DNA from: Spiroplasma clarkii | GTDB taxonomy: Bacteria > Bacillota_I > Bacilli_A > Mycoplasmatales > Mycoplasmataceae | Direction: 5' to 3' | Length of the DNA stretch: 64,000 nucleotides | Assembly (NCBI RefSeq): GCF_002795265.1 | Contig: NZ_CP024870.1 | Location: 682,001 to 746,000, forward strand | In this document: positions 1 through 9,535 of the stretch, in pieces | Numbering within the stretch: the stretch's first letter is position 1 | Layout: each line of letters begins with the position of its first letter | Position numbers and translations under genes: made by a program | Notes under the pieces: model-generated | The model's database searches: none | What the model saw: only the letters and a program-made list of their open reading frames with translations | Told to the model about the DNA's origin: nothing

Positions 1-428
1 TAAAGGAATTTAATACTGAATTATTTAATAGTAAAGAAATCATTGGTTTTAATGGTAAAGATGTGTACTCAGGTGAGTTTTATCTACACAAAATTATGTA
101 TCTAGCAAATATTTTTCATTTATTAGTATTTGAAGAAGAGTTAATACCAACTTCAGATTTTTTAAATTGAGAAAATGGTCTAGTTAATATAAGACTAATA
201 AATCCATCAAATGAAGACAATATTGAAATTTCAAATGAAACTAAGGTTTTTTTGAAAAAAATTACTATTTTCTTTAGTGATTCAAAACCAGATGAATTAT
301 ATGAAATTATTCAATCTGATATTGCTTATAAAAACACTAGTTTAAATGAGTCAATTAATATAAAAAAATTTATAAATTTTTATAAAGAAGAATATGCAGA
401 GGCAATAAAAGAATTCAAAAATCTTTAA
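1..428 (+). CDS. Hypothetical protein, C-terminal part
   Basis: This is an open frame that runs in from the left edge of the window and stops at TAA 426-428; about 141 residues are visible. It contains an in-frame TGA read as Trp. The visible part is acidic, rich in Asn, Glu and Phe, with no signal peptide or membrane segment. The segment reading GEFYLHKIMYLANIFHLLVF near residues 27-46 resembles the helix seen in several type II toxin-antitoxin or phage-associated DUF4065/SocA-like proteins (Y-x-x-K-L-x-Y-L), but the match is weak and I do not assign a function. Confidence 0.6.
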
Positions 429-745
429 AAATTTAATTTAGAAACCAATATTTACCACAAAAAAACACTTAAAAGAAAATGGTTGAAACAAATGGGGTAA
501 TTTGTTTTGACGATAATGATTAACGTCAATTTATGAATGTAAAGCTATTATAAAAGGCATTTAATTCCAAATAATAATCTTAAATATTACTTTTAAAGTT
601 TTAGTTAAGTTAATTATAAAGGTGAATGCCTTTTTATGTTTTGCTTTTAAAATCTACTAGAAAATTTCAAGAACATTGATTTATGAAAAATTGTTGTTTA
701 AAATATTAATAAGATAAATGAGTATAAATAGTGAAGGAAAGAAAA
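429..745. other. Intergenic, inverted repeats
   Basis: No gene is seen here. There is a short inverted repeat TTGACG/CGTCAA at 507-512 and 524-529, and a longer-range pair AAAAGGCATT (about 552-561) and AATGCCTTTT (624-633) followed by a T-rich stretch, which could close a weak terminator for the upstream gene. Either could also be control DNA for the regulator that follows. Confidence 0.3.
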
Positions 746-1516
746 ATGAAAAATATTCGAGAAACATTAGTAAATTTAGCTAAGCAAGAAAATACTAAAG
801 CTAAAAATCTTGATTCCTTTATAGCAAACGCAATTTTAAAAAATTACAATTCAGGAATATTTTTAAACCAAGTTCAATTAGCAGAACAGTGTTTTTTGTC
901 AGCAAGTGCAATCACCAAGTTTTCAAAAAAACTTGGTTTTACTGGATACCGAGAGTTTAATTTTAATTTAAAAAATGAGTATTTAAAGTATTATGTTAAG
1001 GATAAGCAAGAGATTAATTCAACTTCAAAGATTAAGAATTTTTTTGATGTTTTTGTTAGTGAAATTAATGAGCAGCTAGATTTTGTCAATGACTTTATTA
1101 ACATGATTAAAACTGAAAAGCGATTGTTAATTGTATCAAGTTACCAACTTCAAGATAGTGCTAAATATTGCTATGAAATTTTTTCAGAATTAGGAATTGA
1201 AGTTGCTTTTCAAACTGTAAGAATAATTAGTAATAAAATACTAAGTACAAAGATAAGTGAAGTTCCAGTGCTATGTTTTTTAGCTGGTCAAGACAATTAC
1301 TTTTTAGTGGAGTGTTTGAATCGATTAGATCATCAAAACTTAGCCACCAAGCTTTGATTAATTTGTACCGAATCACAAGCAAATAAGGTTGTTAATTTTC
1401 ACCAAAGATTTATAGTTTCAAAATCTGGTTATGCACCATATAAATTTAGAAAGATATTTATTGATTACTTAATTTTAAATATTTATTGTGAACTTGTGCA
1501 ATATTTTACAAATTAG
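746..1516 (+). CDS. RpiR/MurR-family transcriptional regulator
   Basis: The protein has about 256 residues. An N-terminal helix-turn-helix domain spans roughly residues 1-75 (segment AEQCFLSASAITKFSKKLGF, typical of RpiR), followed by a SIS-like sugar-phosphate-binding domain from about 100 onward. This family senses phosphosugars and controls nearby carbohydrate genes. I chose ATG 746 rather than GTG 731 because a GAAGGAAAG ribosome-binding site lies just before it. An in-frame TGA at 1355-1357 is Trp; the true stop is TAG 1514-1516. It sits 76 bases upstream of a PTS permease and a phospho-beta-glucosidase on the same strand, so it is the likely regulator of that operon. Confidence 0.85.
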
Positions 1517-1565
1517 AAAGTATAGCACTTTAAATGATAATTGTAGAATTTTCCCAATTTTTCCA

Positions 1566-1580
1566 TCAAAATTATTTTGA
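1566..1580. promoter_or_regulatory. Perfect palindrome, candidate operator
   Basis: TCAAAAT-T-ATTTTGA is a perfect 7+1+7 palindrome ending directly at the AAGGAG ribosome-binding site of the PTS gene. Its position between the RpiR-type gene and the PTS gene makes it a candidate operator, although short AT palindromes are common by chance in such DNA. Confidence 0.3.
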
Positions 1581-1592
1581 AAGGAGAAATTT

Positions 1593-4091
1593 ATGGATAA
1601 ATTCTTTTTAAAAATATATGCACCATGTGATGGTTTTGTAAAACCGATTACTGAAATCAAGGATGGTGCTTTTAAAACAAAACAACTTGGTGATGGAATC
1701 TTTATTGTTCCTGAAACTGATGAATTCTATTCACCACTTGAAAAGTGTGAAATAGCTTTAATTGCTGCAACCAAACATGCAATTTATTTTTCAAAAGATG
1801 AAGTCAATGTCTTAATGCACATTGGTTTAGACACTGTTAAATTAGCAGGAAAACCTTTTGAAGTCTTTACTAAAGTTGGTCAAACTGTGCAAAAAAATGA
1901 TCTTTTAGTTAAATTGAAGAGAAGTGAGCTTGATGAGATTAATTTAGAGACACCAATTTTAGTAGATGTCAGTAACTTTAAAAGTTATAAACTAAATTAT
2001 GTAAATATCAACAAACACGTCAAAACTGGCGATTTACTGTATGAAGTTGAGTACCAAATCAATACCAGCAAGTCAGCAGAAACTACAGATTTAGTAGTAA
2101 TGAAACAAGAAATTAACAAGTATCAAGATATTGCTAAAAAAATTTTACAATATATTGGTGGAGTTGATAACCAGACAGATGTTTTTAACTGTATGACCAG
2201 ATTAAGATTTAAAATTCTTGATAAAAGTAAAGTTGATATAAAAAACATTGAGGCCTTAAAGATTGTAAAGGGCACCAACTGAAATGGAGAACAATTGCAA
2301 GTAATTATTGGAGGAGAAGTTTATAAAGTTAAAGATGAAACTGTAAAATTAATTCAAAACAATGGTGAAATAGACTTTTCAACAAAGTTACAAGGTACAA
2401 AAAAACCATTTAGACAAAAATTAGCACCAGCAATATCTTCAATTTTATTCCCCACAATTCCAGTTTTAATTGGGGCAGGGATTATTGGAGCATTGCAATC
2501 AATTCTAGTGTTAAGTGGTTTATTACGAAATCCATCTGCAACAGAGCCATTACAAAGTTTAGACATGTGAAGTGCATTATTTTTTATTGCTTCAAAAGTT
2601 GGTCTAGAACTAATTGGTGTAGTGTTCTTATATAGCACTGTAAAATATTTGAAAGGTGATATTCCCTTAGCACTAGGATTAGCTTTAATGTTGACAAGTC
2701 ATTACTTTATTGGTGATGGATGAAAACTATTTACTTTATTTGGAAATGAAATTGCCATTAAAACTTATGAAGGTACAGTGTTACCAATGATCGCTGCTGG
2801 TTTTTTAGTACATTACTTAAATGAATGAACCAAAAAATGAATGCCTTCATCAGTTGATGTTGTCTTTAGAGTTGCTTTTGTTTCTCTAGTTTGCTTTATT
2901 GTAATGATGTTTACAATTGGTCCAATTTTTAAAGTAATTGAGCAATTATTAGCAAAACTTGTCATTATCATTGGTAAACTTCCCTTTGGAATTGGAGTCG
3001 GAGTTTTTGCTATGATGTGACAACCACTAGTTTTAACAGGAACTCATGTGGCAGTTGTAACTACCATTGCTTTACCAATGAGTCAAATTCCAGCTGAACC
3101 ATCAGCTATGTATTCAGCCTTACAAATTGCTATTGTTGGTCAAATTGGTGCAACAATTGCAGTTCTGATTAGAACAAAAAATCAAAAAATTAAACAAGCT
3201 TGTATTGCAGGGTTACCAGGAGCTGTCTTTGGGATTACCGAACCCTTGATTTATGGTGTCACTTTAAGAAAGATTTGACCATTTTTCTATGGTTGTCTTG
3301 GTGCCTTGGTTGGTGGAGTAGTTGGAGGTATTTTTGGAATAGAACAAGTGGCTAGAACTGGAACTGGTGTAATGTCTTACATTGGTTTAGGGTATGGTAC
3401 TAATTTAGCTGTTGGTATTATTGCCTCTTTAATTGCTATGAGTACTGCTTTTGCTTTAACCATAGTTTTATATGTTGATCGAAAAAATGAAGTTAAAGAG
3501 GCAAAAAAAGTTTTCTCAAAAATCATTAAAGTTTTAAAAGCAGAAAACTATGATTCAAGTAAAGTACTTGAATTAAAAAATAGTTTCAAAGCTATTTGTT
3601 TAAAAATGAAAAAGGAAAACAATTTCACTCAATATGAAAAAGCTTTAATTGATCTAACAAAAAATGAACTAGCATTACAAAAACTACAAGATAGTTTTGC
3701 AACTAGTAAAGCCAAAAAATATAAAACTGCAATGAAATTTATGCAAAAAGACAAGGTTAAGTACAATAGACTTGCCACAAAATACAATGAATTACAAATT
3801 AACGAAGCTAAGTTAAAATTATTACAAGAAAAAAATGAGCAATTTGCTGCAAAGTTAGTTGGTGATAAAGAACTTTATGATAAAAATAATCTTATTTTTA
3901 TCAAAGAATTTAACAATTTGGTTTCAAAAAACCTAATCAAAGATAAAGAAAAATTAACCCAATTTAAATTAATGTTTGTTAATGCGGTTAGTGCATTAGA
4001 AATAAACTATGAAATTATTGAAAAAAATGATATTAAATTTGATGTCTTTAAAAAAACTAAAAAAGTTGAGGTGATTAAAAATGCAGTTTAA
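1593..4091 (+). CDS. PTS sugar transporter EIIABC, beta-glucoside/glucose type
   Basis: The protein has 832 residues with domains in the order EIIA-EIIB-EIIC. EIIA occupies about 1-155 with the phosphorylated His76 in MHIGLDTV; EIIB about 175-255 with phospho-Cys200 in FNCMTRLRF; EIIC about 265-630 has many membrane segments and the conserved PAISSILFPTIPVLIGAG and GITEPLIYGV stretches. It imports and phosphorylates a sugar at the membrane. Substrate is inferred as a beta-glucoside from the overlapping phospho-beta-glucosidase gene. Unusual points are the A-B-C order (the well-known BglP proteins are B-C-A) and a Lys/Glu-rich, probably coiled-coil tail of about 200 residues after the last membrane helix. 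Several TGA codons are Trp; no true stop interrupts the frame. Confidence 0.9.
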
Positions 4092-5478
4092 ATTTCCAAA
4101 AAACTTTTTATGAGGTGGTTCAACTAGTGCCTATCAATTTGAAGGTGCATTTGACACTGATGGCAAAGGACCATCAGTTCAAGATACTAGAAAAAACTAC
4201 CCAAAAGACACAACAGATTTTAAAGTAGCTTCTGACCATTATCATAATTGAAAAGAAGATATTGCTTTAATGGCTGAAATGGGATTTAAATCATATCGTT
4301 TTTCAATTGCTTGAACTAGAATTCTTCCAAACGGATTTGGCGAAGTTAATCAAAAGGGAATTGAATTTTATAATAATTTGATTGATGAACTTGTGAAATA
4401 TAACATTGAACCCATTGTAACAATTTTTCATTTTGATATGCCAGCAAAACTTGAAGAAAATGGCGGTTGACTTAATAGGGAAAATATAGATAACTTTGCA
4501 AATTATGCTAAAATTTTGTTTGAAAACTTTGGTGATCGAGTTAAAAAATGATTAACAATTAATGAGCAAAACATTATGATTATTTATGGTGAGATTGTGG
4601 GGATTAATTTTCCTGAAGGAAAAAATAAAGTTCAAACCAAATATCAAATTAACCACCACATGATGTTAGCCCAAGCAAAAGCAATTGCTCTTTGTCATAA
4701 AATAGTTAAAAATGGTCAGATTGGACCAGCTCCAAATATTTTATCAGTCTATCCAAACTCAAATAAGCCAATTGACCAATTGGCAGCCATGAACATGAGA
4801 ATTTTTAAGAACTGATTTTTCCTTGATACTTGTATTTTTGGTAGATACAATAACTTGGTGATTGAATACTTAAAAACAAACAAAATTATGTTTGAGATTT
4901 TAAAAGGCGATATGGAAACAATTACAGCTAATAAACCTGACTTTATTGCCTTTAATTACTATGCAACAGCAACAGCACAAATGCCACTTGAAGATCTTGA
5001 CTTTGATGCATTACCTGACCAACAAAGAATGAAGTCAATGTTAGGGATGTTTCAACAAGTTTCAAATGAAAACTTACAAAAAACTCAATTTGGATGAGAA
5101 ATAGATCCAGTTGGTTTGAGAAATACACTTCGTGAATTATACGATAGATACAATTTACCCTTGCTAATAACTGAAAATGGTATTGGTGGTTATGATGAAC
5201 TTATTAATGGATTTGTTGATGACACTTATCGAATTGAATATTATCAGCAACACATCAAACAAATGGCTCTTGCAATCAAAGACGGTGTTAACCTAATTGG
5301 TTTTAATCCTTGAAGTGCAATAGATCTTGTTTCAACTCATGAAGGTGTGAAAAAAAGATATGGTTTTGTTTATGTTAATAGAGATGAATTTGATTACAAG
5401 GATTTAAAAAGATATCCTAAAAAAAGTTTTTACTGATACAAAGAATTACTTGAAAAAAATTCAATTGAAATTGATTAA
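4081..5478 (+). CDS. bglA: 6-phospho-beta-glucosidase (GH1)
   Basis: The protein has 465 residues, normal for family GH1. It opens with [15 protein letters not shown], has the acid/base Glu in TINEQN and the nucleophile Glu in LITENGIGG. The C-terminal [15 protein letters not shown] stretch carries the Ser, Lys and Tyr that bind the 6-phosphate in phospho-glucosidases. It hydrolyses the phosphorylated beta-glucoside delivered by the PTS to glucose-6-phosphate plus aglycone or glucose in the cytosol. ATG 4081 overlaps the end of the PTS gene by 11 bases, so the two are translationally coupled. An intrinsic terminator follows. Confidence 0.92.
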
Positions 5479-5486
5479 ATTTAAAT

Positions 5487-5517
5487 AAAGAGACAGCAGC
5501 TTTTATGTCTCTTTTTT
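5487..5517 (+). terminator. Intrinsic terminator after the PTS/GH1 operon
   Basis: Stem AAAGAGACA (5487-5495) pairs with TGTCTCTTT (5506-5514) and is followed by a T run. Confidence 0.85.
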
Positions 5518-5652
5518 ACAATTAGATTTTTTATAGCAATAAATCTAATAGTATTAATGTGAAAATAGTGTAATTAGAAGCAAAAAATAGCACTCAACTA
5601 TTTTAAATCTATAAAAAATTATATAAAATATTAGTGTTTAAAGGAGTCAAAA

Positions 5653-7236
5653 ATGAAAAAAGCATCACTAATAGTCAACCTTTCATGCCTAGCAGCGATT
5701 ATCATACTTGCCCCAGCATTTTGATGAATTGCTTATTTAATAAATGATACTATAGATGTCAATGAAAATTATTCTATTATTTCTATCTTCAATCTAGATT
5801 TTAGTGTTGCTAATGGAACCTTTTATACTAACTTTCTTGGTATTTGTGGGCTGTCATTAATTGGTTCATTTTTCTTCTTTGCTGTTGTTTTTGGGTGAGG
5901 AGTTTTTAGTATTATTTTTGAAGGTAAACTTGTTATGAAAAATAAATTTACAAAGAAAAATTGGTATGCCAATTATTTTTGTAAATACTTCTCTTTTTTC
6001 ATTATAATGGTAGGATTTGTAGGTTTGCTCTTTGCATTTTCAATAATACTAACTTTTTCTAAATCATATATTGAAATTAAAAACTATAAATACCATGTTT
6101 TTGGTCCAGCCTGAGATTATATTGATTATGGTCGACCACAAATGTTTATTATTTTTAGTAAAATTTTAGTAGCATCAATTTTGTTTGTGATGCTACTTGC
6201 TGCTCTTTCAATTATATTGCTGATAGTTAATGTATTTTTAGCATTTATCAATCACAAAAAGTTAGTACCAGTTCAAGAGGAAAAAGAAAATAAAACTTTG
6301 GGCTGAGAAATGCCAACAGATATCTCTGCAGAACCATTAAAAGCACAAATCAAGGACTTTAAAGTAGTTGAACCATTTATTTATACAAATCCAATTTGAA
6401 CCAGTACAACCTTTACTGCTGAAACTAATGATGAGTTTTTGAAAGAAACCTTTTTAAAACTTAGCAATCTAAAAAACCCACAGTTTCAAACTTTAAGAGC
6501 TTTTGCAAAGCAAAATCCATCTAGTTTACAGTTCAAAAACCATGAATTAGCAATAGTGGTTTATCCCTTTGTTTTAAATCCAGGTGAAGTTTTTAAATGA
6601 GTTAAGACTAAACTCTTTTTGGATAAGGCTCAAAAAATGATTGCAGTTTGTTACTATCATTATGCTACTCAATTAGCAATTTGTTTAGAAGAAAACTTAA
6701 AAAATTTCTTAGCTACTCGTCAAGTTGATTTATTACAAATTCCTGAATTTGTTGAAAAACTTAAAGAAATGGCCCAAAAAGCTCTAAACCATTTCTTTGA
6801 AAAATTTGAAATCTTTTTGGCTGATAATTACCGAACAATGCACATAACAAATTTTGCAATTTTTTATAATTTTGCTGGTGAAATGCCATTTTTTAGCAAT
6901 GTATTAGATGGACTTGAAAATCTTTTTATAAAATATGATTTACTATCAGCAAAAATTGCTAATGATGCAGGTGTTAAAGCACCAAATCAGATCTTTAAAC
7001 TTAGTGAGACTAAGGTTGAGGCAGCACTTGCAGATTTAAAATTAACCAAAAAAAGTACTAAAAAAGAATTTCAAACCACATATAGAGAGTTTTTATATAG
7101 ACTTCACCCAACTCAACCTTGAAATGTTATTACTCCTAAAATTTCAGTGGATCAATTGCATCAACATAAAGTCACTTTAGATAGGTATTTTGCAAATAGA
7201 CGAGCAGAAATCACTAATAAATACTTATTAAAATAG
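5653..7236 (+). CDS. Four-helix membrane protein with C-terminal J-like domain
   Basis: The protein has 527 residues and starts at ATG 5653 after AAGGAG. Four strongly hydrophobic segments lie at about 7-29, 57-88, 112-136 and 164-198; the remaining 330 residues are hydrophilic and probably cytosolic. Residues about 460-527 look like a divergent DnaJ J-domain: a helix I-like LADLKLTKKSTKKEF, a helix II ending in YREFLYRLHPT, then a third helix; the canonical HPD is HPT (H485-P486-T487), which in known J proteins is the residue set needed to stimulate DnaK. No homologue is recognised for the rest. It is a monocistronic gene between two terminators. Function unknown. Confidence 0.75.
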
Positions 7237-7287
7237 ACTACTAGATTTTTAATGGCAAAATAACCAAAAAATTTTGTAAATATCTTG

Positions 7288-7322
7288 GCAAAAACAAAAG
7301 GTGCAAACCTTTTTTTGTTTTT
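7288..7322 (+). terminator. Intrinsic terminator
   Basis: Stem CAAAAACAAAAGGT pairs with ACCTTTTTTTG across a GCAA loop, followed by T-rich sequence. It closes the membrane protein gene at 5653. Confidence 0.75.
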
Positions 7323-7356
7323 TGGCATTTTTAATGTGCTTTAAATTTAAAATTTA

Positions 7357-7396
7357 ACACTTATAATATTGAAAACTACGCGAATAAGTGTATAAT
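7357..7396 (+). promoter_or_regulatory. Promoter region with inverted repeat, lipoprotein twin A
   Basis: TTGAAA (7369-7374) lies 16 bases before TATAAT (7391-7396). A second -10-like TATAAT is at 7362-7367. ACACTTAT (7357-7364) and ATAAGTGT (7384-7391) form an inverted repeat that frames the -35 element. The same arrangement recurs nearly base for base upstream of the paralogue at 46568. Confidence 0.65.
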
Positions 7397-7444
7397 ACTT
7401 TTAGGCATATAGTTATGCCACATGTATGAAAGGGAACAAAATAT

Positions 7445-8053
7445 ATGAAAAAATTATTAGGGTTACTTGCAGCAACTGGGTTAGTTGCTAGCACAGGATC
7501 TACAGTAATTGCTTGTGGAGAAACCACAGATTCAGCAATTACAACTGAGGCAATTAAAACAGCTGTTATAGCTTTATTAGAAGAAGGAAAAAGTGATTAT
7601 ACAACTACAGCATTAAAAACATTATTAGATAATGAAGAAAATGCAATTACTGGAGTTGCTTCTTGAACTGTAGCTGCAAATTCAGGTGTGGCCTCAACAG
7701 CAGTATTTACATTCGATGTTGCAGAAGGGCATGTTTTAGATGATGATGCTGAAAAAATTACTGGAACATTTGAGATAGCAAACCTTTTAACTACTACACC
7801 AACAAAAGTTACAATTGATGAACTAAAAGAACAAGTTGAAAATGAACTTGAAGAAGATTCATATGCTAACATTGATGCATTAAATGAAGCATTAGAAGAT
7901 GTTGTAGTAAATGGATTCTCTAGCTTTTCAGCAACTGCTGATGGTACTGTGAATGCAACTGTTACATTTACAGTTGCAGCTACTCATGAAATTACAGGTG
8001 GAGAAACAGAATTTACACTTGAAGATATCATTGGTGAAGCAGAAACTATTTAA
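7445..8053 (+). CDS. Surface lipoprotein (twin A)
   Basis: The protein has 202 residues. The signal peptide has a classic lipobox with Cys24 (TVIAC). The mature part is acidic and Thr/Ala rich, with two related halves: each holds a short helical region (EAIKTAVIALLEEGK; DELKEQVENELEE) followed by a beta-rich segment ending TFTVAA or TFDVAE. This repeated unit pattern is common in mollicute surface lipoproteins of unknown role. The leader, promoter and N-terminal half are almost identical to the gene at 46568, showing a recent duplication. One TGA is read as Trp. Start ATG 7445 follows GAAAGGGAAC. Confidence 0.85.
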
Positions 8054-8087
8054 ATAAAAATATATTATTTATAAAAAAATAATCAAT

Positions 8088-8123
8088 TTAAACTGTTCAA
8101 AACAAATTTGAACAGTTTTTTTG
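8088..8123 (+). terminator. Intrinsic terminator
   Basis: AAACTGTTCAAA pairs with TTTGAACAGTTT (ending about 8118) and a run of T follows. Confidence 0.85.
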
Positions 8124-8159
8124 TTTGTCATGTCTTCTGTAAACAAATGACCATTTTCT

Positions 8160-8188
8160 TTGATAATTCTTGACAAATCACTTATAAT
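8160..8188 (+). promoter_or_regulatory. Promoter of the 8218/engB operon
   Basis: TTGATA (8160-8165), 17-base spacer, TATAAT (8183-8188). The -10 belongs to a CACTTATAAT motif that recurs before several genes in the window. Confidence 0.65.
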
Positions 8189-8217
8189 ATAAATATATAA
8201 AAAGGGAGTTGTAACTT

Positions 8218-8541
8218 ATGATTAAGAATTTTTTAACCAAAGAAGAGAAAAAAATATTTTCAAATCGTGGTTGAGCTAAGATAAAAAAAGAAGACTTCTT
8301 TAGTTACATGGAAATGGAGCAAGCAGCTTTGGATTCATTGGTTAACAGTGCAGCAATTTCTAGTTTTAAAAACCCGCTTTTAGAAGAAAATATTGCCAAA
8401 CAAAGAAAAGTTGTAGATATTTTAAATAAATACTATTATGAAGTTATTTTACCAGATGAAAGTGTCACTGATAGTTTTGACATTAATGAAAAGGAATTTG
8501 AAAAAGAATTAAAAATTTATAAAAGAATTCAAAGAAGATAA
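8218..8541 (+). CDS. Small cytosolic protein, unknown
   Basis: The protein has 107 residues, is charged and helical, and has no signal peptide or membrane segment. One in-frame TGA is Trp. ATG 8218 follows AAAGGGAG. It lies 12 bases upstream of engB under a shared promoter, so it may be linked to translation or ribosome assembly, but this is inference from position only. I do not recognise the family. Confidence 0.75.
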
Positions 8542-8553
8542 GGAAAAAAAGCA

Positions 8554-9150
8554 ATGATCAAGCAAGCAAAATTTATAAAATCTGCAGCAGCTAAAAAGGA
8601 TTGAATTGATGATGCTATTCCTGAAGTTTGTTTTATTGGAAGAAGTAATGTTGGTAAATCAACTTTTATTAATGCTTTAACAAATCAAAATAAACTAGCA
8701 AAAACTTCAAGCACACCAGGAAAAACAAGACTTTTAAACTTTTTTGATATCAATAATAACTTGTTTCGTATTGTTGATGCACCAGGTTATGGTTTTGCTC
8801 GGGTTAGTCACAGTTTAAAAGCAGAATTTGGAGCAATGATGGATGATTACTTGGTTAATCGTTCCAACTTGAAAGGTGTTTGTCAATTGGTAGACTTAAG
8901 ACACAAGCCAACCACTGATGATGTTGAGATGTATAGTTTTTTTAAGCACCATAAAATCAAAGTTTTAGTAATTGCCACAAAAAGAGATAAATGCAAACGT
9001 AATGACATTGTTAAAAATGAAAAATTAATTAAAACCACTCTTGATCTAGCTGCCAGTGATTTGTTTTTATCAATTTCTTCAACTAGTAAAGAAAATTTAG
9101 CACAAGTATATGGTTTACTAGAACAATTGCTAGAAATTAAGTCAGATTAG
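8554..9150 (+). CDS. engB: Ribosome-assembly GTPase EngB/YsxC
   Basis: The protein has 198 residues, the usual length for EngB (YihA/YsxC). The G-motifs are visible: G1 GRSNVGKS (29-36), a conserved TPGKT switch, G3 DAPGYG, and G4 TKRD. This GTPase is needed for assembly of the large ribosomal subunit. ATG 8554 follows AAGGA 11 bases upstream. It is the second gene of a two-gene operon closed by the hairpin at 9168. Confidence 0.93.
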
Positions 9151-9167
9151 TACAAAAAATGAATATT

Positions 9168-9231
9168 TAAAACAACCAATGACAAATTTTGTTTAAATTT
9201 AAACAAGTTTGTTAACAATGGTTGTTTTTTT
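9168..9231 (+). terminator. Intrinsic terminator after engB
   Basis: AAACAACCA pairs with TGGTTGTTT about 40 bases later, with a further inner pairing of ACAAA and TTTGT; a T run follows. Confidence 0.7.
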
Positions 9232-9535
9232 GTCAAAAAGTGATAATTTAAAAAATTTCATTGAAGTAATTTCATTTTCTTTCAAACTAACACTTTAACT
9301 AGTTGAAATTAAAAGGTTTTATTTAAAATAACTATTTTAAGTTGATAAACTTCAATAACACTCCATAAAATAACTTTTAAATTTTAAAACAAATTTTATT
9401 TATGAGTATTTTTAGTTTTTTTAAATATAATAAAAACATATTTTACTAATAGTTTTATTATTGTTCGGGATACTAAATGACAACTTTAGTATGTGATAAG
9501 CAGGTAAAATTTTAATAAAAAAAGGAGTAAAAGAA
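9232..9535 (+). promoter_or_regulatory. Leader of the 9536 lipoprotein operon
   Basis: No gene is seen in this 304-base gap. A TATAAT lies at 9426-9431, with only a poor -35. Downstream, ATACTAAA (9470-9477) and TTTAGTAT (9485-9492) form a perfect 8-bp hairpin inside the expected 5' leader. The ribosome-binding site AAAGGAG sits about 10 bases before the ATG. Confidence 0.4.

Noticed and set aside
2295-3278. Apparent split genes throughout, for example the PTS permease in several pieces
   Set aside because: All breaks are TGA, which is Trp in this organism; the frames are continuous and the domain order is normal.
8170-8199. TTGACA at 8170 as -35 with TATATA at 8194
   Set aside because: TTGATA-17-TATAAT just upstream has better spacing and a perfect -10; the other remains possible.
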